Positions 15,558 to 24,862 of a stretch of 64,000 nucleotides of DNA are shown here, in pieces. The notes under the pieces are model-generated. The model was given only the letters and a program-made list of their open reading frames with translations, was not told the origin of the DNA and did not search any database. The stretch lies in the NCBI GenBank assembly GCA_023442945.1, contig JAEZWW010000117.1, positions 62,001 to 126,000 on the forward strand, in the 5' to 3' direction. Position 1 is the stretch's first letter. Every line of letters begins with the position of its first letter. The translations under genes and the position numbers were made by a program. The stretch is from Pseudomonadota bacterium. GTDB lineage: Bacteria; Pseudomonadota; Gammaproteobacteria; Burkholderiales; Burkholderiaceae_C.

Positions 15558-17222
15558 ATGAGCCTCAAGATTGCCGTTGCCCAGCTGAACTTCGTGGTCG
15601 GCGACATGCCCGGCAACGCGCAGAAGATCATCGACGCGGCGCGCGCCGCGTACGCTGCCGGCGCGCGGCTGTTGCTGACGCCGGAGCTGTCGATCTGCGC
15701 GTACATCGCCGAAGACCTGTATCTGCGCCCGTCGTTCATTGCTGCCTGCGATGATGCCGTGAAAACGATTGCCCGCGAGACCGCAGGGTTGAGCGGCATG
15801 GCCATCGTGGTCGGCCACCCGGTCGGGCGCGGCCAGCAGGGCAAGAGCGTGTCGACCAGCCAGCGCACCAATTCGGCCAGTGTGATCCAGGACGGGCGCG
15901 TGATCGAGAACTACGCCAAGCGCCTGCTGCCCAATTACCAGGTGTTTGACGAGCGGCGCTACTTCGTGCCGGGGCAGGGCACCTGCGTGTTCCAGGTGGA
16001 AGGCGTGAGCGTCGGCTTGCTGATCTGCGAAGACGCCTGGTTCGACGAGCCGGCTGAGCTGGCCAAGGAAGCCGGCGCCGAGCTACTGGCGGTGATCAAC
16101 GCGTCGCCCTTTCACGTCGGCAAGGGCTACGAGCGTGAAGCCATGATGATCGAGCGCGTGCAGCGCTGCGGCCTGCCGCTGGTGTACGCACACCTGGTCG
16201 GCGGCCAGGACGAGGTGGTGTTTGAAGGTCAGTCGTTCGCCATCGGCGCCGACGCCAAACTGGTCGGCCGCGCCCCGAGTTTTGAAGAAAAACTGTTCTA
16301 CGTCGAGGTGGAGCGTGCGCAGGCAGCTCTGGAATTGAGAGCAGAGATCGCCCCTGCGCGCGACGACAACGCCGACTTGTGGGACGCACTGGTGCTGGGC
16401 CTGCGCGACTACGTGCACAAGAACGGCTTCAAGACGGTGGCGCTGGGGCTGTCGGGTGGCATCGACTCCGCCCTGGTGCTGGCGCTGGCGGTGGACGCGC
16501 TGGGCAAGGACAACGTGCACGCGGTGATGATGCCCAGCCCCTACACGGCCGGCATCAGCCTGGAAGACGCGCAGGACATGGCGCGGCGCGTGGGTGTGCG
16601 CTACGACGTGATTTCCATCGTGCCGGAGTTCGAGGCGTTCAAGGCGTCGCTACAGCCGCTGTTTGGCGGCAAGCCCGAAGACACGACCGAAGAGAACATC
16701 CAGGCGCGCGTTCGCGGCGTGATGCTGATGGCGCTGTCCAACAAGCACGGCCATTTGATCCTGACCACCGGAAACAAGAGCGAATACGCCGTCGGCTATT
16801 GCACGCTGTACGGCGACATGTGCGGCGGCTTTGCGCCGATCAAGGACGTGCTCAAGACCAAGGTGTTCGAACTGTGCCGCTGGCGCAATGCGCACGACCC
16901 GTTCAAGACCGGCAGCAACCCGATTCCGGAGCGCATCATCACCCGCCCGCCTTCGGCCGAACTGCGCCCCGACCAGACCGACCAGGACAGCCTGCCGGCC
17001 TACGAAGTGCTGGACGCGATCATCACGCGTTATATGGAAAACGACCTGAGCGTGGCCGACCTGATCGCCGAAGGCTTTCCGCAGACCGCGGTGGAGCAGG
17101 TCGCGCGCCTGATCCGCCTGAACGAATACAAGCGCCAGCAGGCGGCGGTGGGCACGCGCGTGACGCACCGCAGCTTCGGCAAGGACTGGCGTTATCCTAT
17201 TACCAACCGGTTCAAAGGCTGA
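15558..17222 (+). CDS. nadE: Glutamine-dependent NAD+ synthetase
   Basis: 554 residues, the usual two-domain length. The N-terminal nitrilase-like glutaminase domain shows the catalytic Glu (LLTPELSICAY), Lys (NYAKRLLPNYQVFDERRYF) and Cys (LLICEDAWFD). The C-terminal ATP pyrophosphatase domain has the PP-loop LGLSGGIDSALVLALAVDAL and the substrate motif TTGNKSEYAVGYCTLYGDMC. It makes NAD+ from nicotinate adenine dinucleotide. A linker at about residues 253-264 (ERAQAALELRAEI) has DNA resembling a family A repeat. It is followed after 78 bp by the P-II gene, a common beta-proteobacterial order. Confidence 0.97.
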   Translation: MSLKIAVAQLNFVVGDMPGNAQKIIDAARAAYAAGARLLLTPELSICAYIAEDLYLRPSFIAACDDAVKTIARETAGLSGMAIVVGHPVGRGQQGKSVSTSQRTNSASVIQDGRVIENYAKRLLPNYQVFDERRYFVPGQGTCVFQVEGVSVGLLICEDAWFDEPAELAKEAGAELLAVINASPFHVGKGYEREAMMIERVQRCGLPLVYAHLVGGQDEVVFEGQSFAIGADAKLVGRAPSFEEKLFYVEVERAQAALELRAEIAPARDDNADLWDALVLGLRDYVHKNGFKTVALGLSGGIDSALVLALAVDALGKDNVHAVMMPSPYTAGISLEDAQDMARRVGVRYDVISIVPEFEAFKASLQPLFGGKPEDTTEENIQARVRGVMLMALSNKHGHLILTTGNKSEYAVGYCTLYGDMCGGFAPIKDVLKTKVFELCRWRNAHDPFKTGSNPIPERIITRPPSAELRPDQTDQDSLPAYEVLDAIITRYMENDLSVADLIAEGFPQTAVEQVARLIRLNEYKRQQAAVGTRVTHRSFGKDWRYPITNRFKG

Positions 17223-17264
17223 GCAGCGGTGCGCTCTGGGCGCGCCACCCTGGCCAGCCGCTGA

Positions 17265-17639
<375 letters not shown>

Positions 17640-17712
17640 GGTCAGCGGCGCGGACGACGCCCCGCACCCATTGACCCATTGATCGGCCGGCACGGCCTAC
17701 AGGCCAGAACCC

Positions 17713-18393
17713 ATGCACATCCTGCTGGTCGAGGACGATGTGGATCTGGCGGAATCGATCGCGGCAGCGCTGCGGTCCCAGGGCTGGCGCGTGGACATCA
17801 GCGACCGCGGCGAGCCGGTGCCCCGCTCCTTGACGCAGGACGGGTACGACGTGCTGCTGCTGGATCTGGGGCTTCCCGGCATCGACGGGCTGGAAACCTT
17901 GCGCCGCGTTCGGGCGGCGGGGTGGCTCAGTCCCATCTTGGTGCTGACCGCGCGCGACAGCGTTCAGGACCGCGTCGCTGGCCTGGAAACCGGCGCCGAC
18001 GATTACCTGTGCAAGCCCTTCGCGCCGGCCGAATTGGTGGCCCGCGTGCGGGCGCTGGTGCGCCGGCGTGAGCACCAGCAGGCGGGGATGTACCGCCTGG
18101 GGACGCTTCGTTTCGACACCCACAGCCAGCGCGGCGCGATTGGCGACACGCCATTGGCGCTGACCGCGCGGGAATCCGTGGTGTTGCAGTACCTGATGGC
18201 ACGTTCGGGTGAGGTGGTGGCCCGCGATCAGCTGACATCGTTGGTGCCGGGCTGGCAGGCGGGCGCCAGCGACAACGCGCTGGAACTGTTGATGTCGCGC
18301 CTGCGCGCCAAGATCGAGCCAGCAGGCGTTCAACTGCGCACGGTGCGTGGCTTAGGGTATCTGCTGGAAGCCCAAGGCGATGCCGGCCGATGA
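17713..18393 (+). CDS. tctD: OmpR-family response regulator (TctD-like)
   Basis: 226 residues. The N-terminal receiver domain has the acidic pair EDD near residue 8, the phosphoacceptor Asp in DVLLLDLGLPGIDG (about residue 51) and Lys in DDYLCKPFAPAELVARVRAL. The C-terminal winged helix ends DNALELLMSRLRAKIEPAGV then RTVRGLGYLLEA. It overlaps the following kinase gene by 14 bp. The adjacent tctB and tctA remnants identify it as the TctD of a tricarboxylate-responsive system. An 11-bp direct repeat upstream of tctB is a plausible binding site. Confidence 0.92.
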   Translation: MHILLVEDDVDLAESIAAALRSQGWRVDISDRGEPVPRSLTQDGYDVLLLDLGLPGIDGLETLRRVRAAGWLSPILVLTARDSVQDRVAGLETGADDYLCKPFAPAELVARVRALVRRREHQQAGMYRLGTLRFDTHSQRGAIGDTPLALTARESVVLQYLMARSGEVVARDQLTSLVPGWQAGASDNALELLMSRLRAKIEPAGVQLRTVRGLGYLLEAQGDAGR

Positions 18394-19783
18394 AGCCGCG
18401 GCCGCAGGGCGGGGCGCGCCCAGCCTGCGCCGTACGCTGCTGGCGTGGCTGCTGTTGCCCCTGCTGGTGTTGGTACCCGTGGCAGCGGGCGTGGTGTTTT
18501 TTCTGGCCCTGGAGCCAGCGCTCGACAGCCTGGACCGCGCGCTGACCGATACGGCGGTCGCGTTGTCGCGCATCCTCCGGGTGGAAGAAGGCGTGCCGTC
18601 GCTGCCGCTGCGCGAGCAGACGGCTGATGCCCTGGTGGCCGATGCCGTGGACCTGGTGGTCTTTGCCGTGGGCGACGGGCAGGGAGGCACGCTTGGCGGG
18701 GCGGCCGCTTTGCTGGGGTTGGCCCGACCGGTCGCGGCGGGCCAGTGGGTATTTTTTGACGGCCCCTGGCAGGGCCACGCCATGCGCATGGTGACGTACG
18801 GCGCACCCTGCGGCGCACGCGTCTGTCCGGTGCTGGTCGCCGAATCGCTGGGCAAGCGCAACCAGGCCTCGCGGCACGTCATGCTGGCAGCGCTGTTCGC
18901 GGGTTTGCTTCTCGCGGCGAGTCTGGGCGCTCTGGCCTGGGTGGCGACGGCGCGCTCTCTGCAACCCTTGCGGTTGGCGTCGCAGGCCCTGGCGCAGCGG
19001 TCGCTGAACGCGCTCGCGCCCTTGCCGACCGACCAGTTGCCGCGCGAGGTGGCTTTTTTGGGGACCGCCATCAACGACCTGCTGGTCCGCTTGGGCATGG
19101 CCGCGGCGTCGCAGCGCAGCTTTCTCGATGACGCTTCGCACCAACTGCGCACGCCGCTCGCGGTGGTGCTGTCGGAATCGGCGCAGGCGCTGGAGACGCC
19201 GCACCCGGAGGCCTTGCACACGCGTTTGTTGCGCTTGCACGCAGCGGCTGAGCGTGGCGCGCACCTGGCGCACCAGCTGCTGACGCTGGCGCGGGCTGAG
19301 GGAGAAGGCGTGGCGTCCGCTGCGGGCGCACAGGGCGTCGACCTGGCGCGTCTGATCGCCGACGCGGCGACGGACTGGGTGCGCCCGGCGATGGCTGTGG
19401 GTCAGGACCTGGGCTTCGAGTTGGGGCAGGCGGCGGTCATGGGCGTGCCGTGGCAACTGCAGGAACTGGTGGGCAACCTCTTGCACAACGCCGAACGGCA
19501 CGCCGGCCCCGGCGCCCACGTGACCGTTCGCACCTTCACCGTCAACGGGGTACCGACGCTGGAAGTAGAGGACGACGGCCCTGGCATGGACGCGGCCGAA
19601 TGGCCGCGCGCGTGGGACCGCTTCTACCGCGGAAGCGGCGCACCCGGTGGCGGGACCGGCCTCGGGCTGGCGATCGTGCAACACATTGCGCGGGCGCACG
19701 GTGGTGAGGCCGAACTGCTCGCCCGAGAGGGCGGCCACGGCCTGCGCGTGCGGGTCGTCTTTCTCCCTTTGTCGCCTGGCTGA
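18380..19783 (+). CDS. tctE: Sensor histidine kinase (TctE-like)
   Basis: 467 residues. A first membrane helix (TLLAWLLLPLLVLVPVAAGV) and a second (MLAALFAGLLLAASLGALAW) bracket a periplasmic sensor region of the TctE/2CSK_N type. The H-box is FLDDASHQLRTPLAVVL, the N-box NLLHNAERHAGPG, G1 EDDGPGMD and G2 GGGTGLGLAIVQHIA, so all catalytic parts are present. It should sense tricarboxylates and phosphorylate the overlapping regulator. The transporter it would control is damaged (see tctA). Confidence 0.92.
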   Translation: MPADEAAAAGRGAPSLRRTLLAWLLLPLLVLVPVAAGVVFFLALEPALDSLDRALTDTAVALSRILRVEEGVPSLPLREQTADALVADAVDLVVFAVGDGQGGTLGGAAALLGLARPVAAGQWVFFDGPWQGHAMRMVTYGAPCGARVCPVLVAESLGKRNQASRHVMLAALFAGLLLAASLGALAWVATARSLQPLRLASQALAQRSLNALAPLPTDQLPREVAFLGTAINDLLVRLGMAAASQRSFLDDASHQLRTPLAVVLSESAQALETPHPEALHTRLLRLHAAAERGAHLAHQLLTLARAEGEGVASAAGAQGVDLARLIADAATDWVRPAMAVGQDLGFELGQAAVMGVPWQLQELVGNLLHNAERHAGPGAHVTVRTFTVNGVPTLEVEDDGPGMDAAEWPRAWDRFYRGSGAPGGGTGLGLAIVQHIARAHGGEAELLAREGGHGLRVRVVFLPLSPG

Positions 19784-19808
19784 TCACCACGGTGACAAGC
19801 CGGCGACC

Positions 19809-19830
19809 CAAGCTGTCGTCAAGCTGTCGT
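19809..19830 (+). promoter_or_regulatory. 11-bp direct repeat, possible TctD binding site
   Basis: CAAGCTGTCGT occurs twice back to back, in the 194-bp gap between tctE and tctB. A 11-bp period direct repeat is the usual architecture for OmpR/PhoB-type regulators. Confidence 0.5.
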
Positions 19831-19977
19831 ACGTGGAAACCGATATTCCTTTGACGTTCCCTGCGGTTGAACACTGCCTGAAGGGTCGCTGTCTCGCGCT
19901 TGCGTGTTGGCGCCTGGGGTGTGGGGCTGGCAGCATGGAGCGGCCACACACGAAGCCAACTTCTTCGGAGTGTCTGG

Positions 19978-20400
19978 ATGATCGACCGAAACCTTGCGCG
20001 CGGCGTTTTCCTTGCCGCCGTCGCGCTCACCTTTGGCGGCTACTCGCTGCGCTACCCGACGGGCCACCTGGACCACGCGGGGCCGGGTCTGTTCCCGCTG
20101 CTGGTCAGCGGCGTATTGCTGCTGATCGCCGTGATGATCATGGTGCGATCGCGTTTCCAGGCGCCTGAGCCGCTGGAGTTCAACCCCCGCAACATCAGCC
20201 TGCTGTTGATATCGCTGTGTGTCTTTGCAGGTCTGTCGCTGTACGTGAACATGGTGGTGGCGATCGTGGCCATGGTGTTCATTGCCGGGCGGGCCGCCGC
20301 CACCTACTCGGTGTCGCGCAACACCAAGATCAGCATCGGCCTGATCGTCGTGGCGTTTGCCTTCCAGAAACTTCTCGGCCTGAGCTTGCCGCTGCTGTGA
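19978..20400 (+). CDS. tctB: Tripartite tricarboxylate transporter small membrane subunit TctB
   Basis: 140 residues from the ATG at 19978: MIDRNLARGVFLAAVALTFG, the conserved GPGLFPLLVSGVLLLIAVMI region of TctB, and further helices (ISLLLISLCVFAGLSLYVNM, VAIVAMVFIAGRAAATYS). Four membrane segments, normal family size. Its stop overlaps the tctA start by one base (TGATG). A TctC binding protein, normally encoded just upstream, is not here. Confidence 0.9.
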   Translation: MIDRNLARGVFLAAVALTFGGYSLRYPTGHLDHAGPGLFPLLVSGVLLLIAVMIMVRSRFQAPEPLEFNPRNISLLLISLCVFAGLSLYVNMVVAIVAMVFIAGRAAATYSVSRNTKISIGLIVVAFAFQKLLGLSLPLL

Positions 20401-21843
20401 TGGACGTCCTGCAAAACCTCCTCTTCGGGTTTGAGCACGCGCTCACCCTGAGCAACCTGATGTACTGCGCACTGGGTTGCGCGGTCGGCACCATGGTCGG
20501 CCTGTTCGCTGATCATGCTGGCCGGCATCTACTACGGCGCACAGTACGGCGACAGCGTCAGCGCCATCACGATGAAGATCCCGCACGCGAGCAGCATCGT
20601 GGCCTGTATCGACGGGTACGCGATGACGCTCAAGGGCAAGACAGGCCTGGCTTTGTTCACCGCGGGCGTGTCCAGCTTCATCGGCGGTACGCTGGCCATC
20701 ATCGTGCTGGCCTTCATGGCGCCGTCGCTGAGCCAAGTCGCTTTCCTTTTCGGGCCGGCCGAGTATTGCGCCCTGATGCTGGTGGGTTTCGTCTGCGTCA
20801 GCTTCGTGACCACCGGCAGCCTGCTCAACGGCCTGGCCATGTGCATGGTCGGTGTGCTGCTGGGGCAGATCGGGACCGACGTGAACAGCGGCGTTCAGCG
20901 CTTTACGCTGGACCTGCCCTTCCTGGCCGACGGTGTGGGCCTCGTCAGCGTCGCGCTGGGATGCTTCGGTATCGCGGAGATCACGAAGAACCTGGACGCG
21001 CGGGAAGAGCGCTCGCCCTTCAACGGCTCGATCAAGCTGATCCCGACCTGGCCGGAGTTCAAGCGCATCATTCCCAGCGCCCTGCGCGGCAGTGTGCTCG
21101 GTTCATTCCTCGGCATCCTGCCGGGGGGCGGCCCGGTGATCGCGCAGTTCGCGGCCTACGCCGTCGACAAGAAGGTGAGCAAGTACCGCCACGAGATCGG
21201 TACCGGCGCCATCGAAGGGGTGGCCGGCCAGGCGGCGGCGGACGAGGCGGCCGCGCGTACCAGCTTCATCCCGCTGCTGAGCATCGGCATTCCGGAAAAC
21301 GCCGTCATGGCGCTGATGATGGGCGCCTTCATGATCAAGGGCGTCACGCCCGGGCCCAACCTGATTCCCGAGCACCCGGACGTCTTCTGGGGCCTGGTGG
21401 CCAGCATGTGGGTGGGCAACTGCTTCCTGCTGATCCTGAACGTGCCGTTGGTGCGCTACTGGCTGACGCTGTTCAAGATCCCGTACAGCGTGCTGTTCCC
21501 GGCGATCCTGTTCTTCTGCTGCATCGGCTCGTTCAGCGTGAACAACAACGTGGACGACATCTTCGTCACCGTGTTTTTCGGCGCGCTGGGCTACACCTTC
21601 ATGCGCCTGGGGCTGGATGCGGCACCGCTGATGCTGGGCTTCATCCTCGGCCCCATGCTGGAGGAAAACTTCCGACGCGCGATGTTGCTGACCCGTGGCA
21701 GTTTCCTCGAGATGGCCCATCGCCCCATTGCGGGCACCTTGTTTGCCCTGGTCGGCATCTTCATCGCCTGGCAACTCGTCAGCGCGGTGCTGAAGATGCG
21801 CAAGGGGCGCGTCGCGGGACCGCCGCTGGCCATGCAGCACTGA
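20400..21843 (+). pseudogene. tctA: TctA large membrane subunit, disrupted by an internal deletion with frameshift
   Basis: The first frame starts MDVLQNLLFGFEHALTLSNL and runs to VGTMVGLF (about 20510). There it leaves the TctA alignment, and the next frame takes over at LIMLAGIYYGAQYGDSVSAI and continues intact to MRKGRVAGPPLAMQH. Between the two, the family's conserved PGIGP segment and the following helix (about 25 residues) are absent, so the lesion is a deletion of some 70-80 bp not divisible by three. The remaining 440 residues look well conserved (LGILPGGGPVIAQFAAYAVD, SIGIPENAVMALMMGAFMIK). Either a recent pseudogene or an assembly error. The downstream frame alone has an ATG at 20515 but lacks the first helices. 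Confidence 0.85.
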
Positions 21844-22017
21844 AAGCGCCTGCCCTGGCCGACCGGGCCGGCGCGCGGCTCGTGTGCTCGGCAACGCGCC
21901 GCATCCGTGGGTGTGGGGAAGCGGTCCTGGTCACCGTGGCGACAGCGGTCAATTTTCGAGTGGCATGCGGCCCGCTAGGATGGGCCGCAATCCACCCGTC
22001 ATTGGAGGTTGCCAGCG

Positions 22018-23733
22018 ATGTCCCCCCGCGCCCACTTTCGGTTTTGGCCCGCGCGCCTGCCGCACGCCATCACGCCGCCTGCCACCTCCTTGTGGGACAA
22101 CCTCGCGATCAGCGCCCGGCGCTATCCAGACCGCGTGGCGACGGTGTTCTTCGGCCGCGCGACGACCTACGCCCAGCTGCACGCGGGGGCCGAACGGCTG
22201 GCGGCGTGGCTGCAGTCGGTGGGGGTGGGCAAGGGCGACCGGGTGCTGCTGGACATGCAGAACTCGCCGCAGCTGATCCTGGCGCACTTCGCCATCCTGC
22301 GCGCCGACGCGGTGGTGGTGCCGGTCAACCCGATGAACCGCGCCGAGGAGCTGAAGCACTACATCAGCGATGCCGACGCCCGCGTTGCCATCACCACCGG
22401 CGACCTGGCGCCCGAGTTGGCGGCCGCCAGCAACGCGCTGCCGGAGACCAAGCGCCTGGCGCACCTGTTGGTCACGCAGTTCACCGACGCTTTTGACGCC
22501 GACGTGCAGGGCGAGGACGCGCCGCCCGAAGCTTGGCGCAACTGGCTGCTGACACACCACCCGCTGCCGGCCCTGGACGATGGCGCCGTGCACGCGTGGA
22601 CCGACGCGCTGGCCTTTGACGGCCCGCTGGCACCCGCGACCGCCGGCCCGCAGGATTTGTCCGTGCTGCCCTACACCAGCGGCACCACGGGGCTGCCCAA
22701 GGGCTGCATGCACACGCACGCGTCGATCATGCACAACGCGGTCGCGTGCGCGCTGTGGGGCGGAGTGACGGGCGAGACCGTTGCGCTGGTGGTGGTGCCG
22801 ATGTTCCACATCACCGGCATGACAGCGGTGATGCACGCGGCCATTTATGTGGGCGGCAGCATGGTGGTGATGCCGCGCTGGGACCGCGACCTGGCGGGCC
22901 GGCTGATCTCGCGCTGGCGCGTCACCAACTTCACCAACATCCCCACCATGTGGATCGACCTGCTGGCCAGCCCGCGCTTTGACCAGTACGACCTGGCCAG
23001 CCTGGTGGCCACCAGCGGCGGCGGTGCCGCCATGCCGGCCGCTGTGGCGCAGCGCCTGCAGGACACCTACGGCCTGCGCTACGCCGAGGGCTACGGGCTG
23101 ACGGAGACCGCCGCGCCTTCGCACCAGAACCCGCTGGACCGCCCCAAGCAGCAGTGTCTGGGCATCCCCTTTGTCAGCACCGACGCGCGCGTGGTCGACC
23201 CCGAAACGCTGCAGGAAGTGTGCGTGGGCGAGCAGGGCGAAATCGTCATCCACGGCCCGCAGGTGTTCCAGGGCTACTGGAAACGCCCGGACGCGACCGA
23301 GGCCGCGTTCTTTGAGCTGGACGGCAAACGCTTCTTCCGTTCGGGCGACTTGGGCCGCGTGGACGAGGACGGCTACTTCTTCATCACCGACCGCCTCAAG
23401 CGCATGATCAACGCCAGTGGTTTCAAGGTCTGGCCGGCCGAGGTCGAATCGCTGATGTACCGCCACCCCGCCATCGCCGAGGCCTGCGTGATCGCCACGC
23501 AGGACGATTACCGCGGTGAATCGGTCAAGGCTGTGGTGGTGCTGCGGCCCACGCACCGCGACCTGGTGACCGACCAGGACATCATCGACTGGTGCCGCGA
23601 GAACATGGCCGTGTACAAGGCGCCGCGCGTGGTGCAGTTCGTCGACGCGCTGCCCAAGAGCGGTTCCGGCAAGGTCATGTGGCGCCTGCTGCAGGAAGCC
23701 GAGGCGAGCAGCGGCGGCGCGCCGGTGAATTGA
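22018..23733 (+). CDS. Acyl-CoA synthetase / long-chain-fatty-acid-CoA ligase family
   Basis: 571 residues from the ATG at 22018 (GGAGG nine bases upstream; a TTG at 22009 overlaps that site). The adenylate-forming signatures are intact: YTSGTTGLPKGCMHTHASIM, the A5 motif YAEGYGLTET, the A7 motif FRSGDLGRVDEDGYFFITDR, the hinge LKRMINASGFKVWPAEVE, and the A10 lysine in PKSGSGKVMWR. It makes acyl-CoA from a carboxylic acid via acyl-AMP. Chain-length preference cannot be judged. It stands alone, followed by a family A repeat. Confidence 0.92.
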   Translation: MSPRAHFRFWPARLPHAITPPATSLWDNLAISARRYPDRVATVFFGRATTYAQLHAGAERLAAWLQSVGVGKGDRVLLDMQNSPQLILAHFAILRADAVVVPVNPMNRAEELKHYISDADARVAITTGDLAPELAAASNALPETKRLAHLLVTQFTDAFDADVQGEDAPPEAWRNWLLTHHPLPALDDGAVHAWTDALAFDGPLAPATAGPQDLSVLPYTSGTTGLPKGCMHTHASIMHNAVACALWGGVTGETVALVVVPMFHITGMTAVMHAAIYVGGSMVVMPRWDRDLAGRLISRWRVTNFTNIPTMWIDLLASPRFDQYDLASLVATSGGGAAMPAAVAQRLQDTYGLRYAEGYGLTETAAPSHQNPLDRPKQQCLGIPFVSTDARVVDPETLQEVCVGEQGEIVIHGPQVFQGYWKRPDATEAAFFELDGKRFFRSGDLGRVDEDGYFFITDRLKRMINASGFKVWPAEVESLMYRHPAIAEACVIATQDDYRGESVKAVVVLRPTHRDLVTDQDIIDWCRENMAVYKAPRVVQFVDALPKSGSGKVMWRLLQEAEASSGGAPVN

Positions 23734-23734
23734 T

Positions 23735-23800
23735 TGCTATTGAATAAATAGCTGCTTGCGCAGTTGGCTGTACGGCTGTCGGCCAAAAAGGCTTGAAATC
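23735..23800 (+). repeat. Family A dispersed repeat, copy 8 (full length, used as reference)
   Basis: Plus orientation: GCTATTGAATAAATAGC, CTGCTTGCGCAGTTGGCTG, TACGGCTGTC and GGCCAAAAAGGCTTGAAATC. Shows three small dyads: GCTATT..AATAGC, CTGCTTGCGCAG, and GGCCAAAAAGGC. Confidence 0.92.
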
Positions 23801-23815
23801 CGATGGATGGCAGCC

Positions 23816-23953
23816 TTATTCAGCGCCCGGCGCCTCTTTCATCTTGCGCAGGAAAAAGCGCACGAACCACACCGCCATCAGCAGCATGAAGGCGATGCCG
23901 GCGATGCTCATGCGGCCGTAGTCGGTACCAAACAGGTCTTGCCAGAGCTTCAT
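23816..23953 (-). CDS. DUF3149 family small membrane protein
   Basis: A 45-residue protein: MKLWQDLFGTDYGRMSIAGI, AFMLLMAVWFVRFFLRKMKE, APGAE. The LWQDLFGTDYGxMSxAGI start and the single membrane helix ending in FFLRKM are the full DUF3149 signature. The stop codon lies just past the family A copy at 23735-23800. Function unknown; widespread in beta-proteobacteria. Confidence 0.9.
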   Translation of the reverse strand: MKLWQDLFGTDYGRMSIAGIAFMLLMAVWFVRFFLRKMKEAPGAE

Positions 23954-24093
23954 GGGGGCGTCCTCTCTCGTGGATGTTGTTCAAGCGGGTGCTTGACACA
24001 GAGTCTGCCCATGGCGTGCGTGGGGGTATTGATGCACCTCAAGCTCAGGGCAGACGGCGGGTGCCGTGGGCCGAAGGCGCGGCTGGCGCGCGC

Positions 24094-24825
24094 TCAGTCG
24101 GGCTTTTGCGCGACCGACTGGCCCGGCGCCGCGGCGGCGGACGCTGACCCTGCGCTGTGCGCGCCCAGATACTGCCCGGCCGTGACGCCCATCGACACGT
24201 AGATGCTGGTCACGCCTTCAATCCCGACGTCCGCCGGCACCACCCAGTGTGCCGGCACGAACAGCAGGCCGCCGCCCACCGGCACGGGCGCGGTGGGCAC
24301 CAGTACGCCATGAAAGGGCTGGCCGCCCATGTCGACCGGCTCGGCCGTCGTCAGCAGGCCCAGCACCACCGTGGTGGCGGGCGCTTCGCCCTCGGCCGGC
24401 GGCCCGCCGAAGTACAGCCACACCGGGCGCATCGACTTCTGGCCTTCGTCCTTGGGTTGGGTCATCAGGCCGACCATGCGTTGCACCACGTCGTACACCG
24501 TGCGCACCACCGGGATGCGATGGATCAGCGACTGGAATAGCCGGTTGGCCCCGCGCTGCAAGCCCGTCTCGACCAGCAAGCCAAAGCCGTAGACCAGGGC
24601 CAGCAGCACCATCAGGCCAACCAGGTAGCCGGTGGCCGAGGCTTCGCTGCCCACGCCCAGGCCAATGTGGGTCAGCAGGCGACCGAAGAAGCTGGTGGGC
24701 CCCAACCATTCGGCCGCCAGACGCACCACCCACACCAGCAGCACCAGTGTGGCGGCCAGCGGCAGCAGTGCCAGCATGCCGGTCAGCAGCGGGCGCAGCA
24801 GGGGAAAGCGGTTGCGCGGTTCCAT
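24094..24825 (-). CDS. DUF502 family membrane protein
   Basis: 243 residues from the ATG at 24825. Two N-terminal helices (LLTGMLALLPLAATLVLLVW and TGYLVGLMVLLALVYGFGLL) are followed by the conserved IPVVRTVYDVVQRMVGLM segment and the beta-rich C-terminal domain (VVLGLLTTAEP, GVLVPTAPVPVGGGLLFVP, GVTSIYVSMGV) of the DUF502 family, which plants use in stress tolerance (COV/LCV proteins) but whose bacterial role is unknown. 37 bp downstream of the CbiM-like gene, so probably in the same transcript. Confidence 0.9.
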   Translation of the reverse strand: MEPRNRFPLLRPLLTGMLALLPLAATLVLLVWVVRLAAEWLGPTSFFGRLLTHIGLGVGSEASATGYLVGLMVLLALVYGFGLLVETGLQRGANRLFQSLIHRIPVVRTVYDVVQRMVGLMTQPKDEGQKSMRPVWLYFGGPPAEGEAPATTVVLGLLTTAEPVDMGGQPFHGVLVPTAPVPVGGGLLFVPAHWVVPADVGIEGVTSIYVSMGVTAGQYLGAHSAGSASAAAAPGQSVAQKPD

Positions 24826-24862
24826 GGTCGGGCGCCATTGTGCCCGGTGCGCGCAGTGGCGC

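Noticed and set aside
16315..16351. TGCGCAGGCAGCTCTGGAAT followed by TGAGAGC in nadE, like a family A copy
   Set aside because: It has the core and arm of the element in the interdomain linker, but the GGCC end is missing and the peptide could be native; too uncertain to call.
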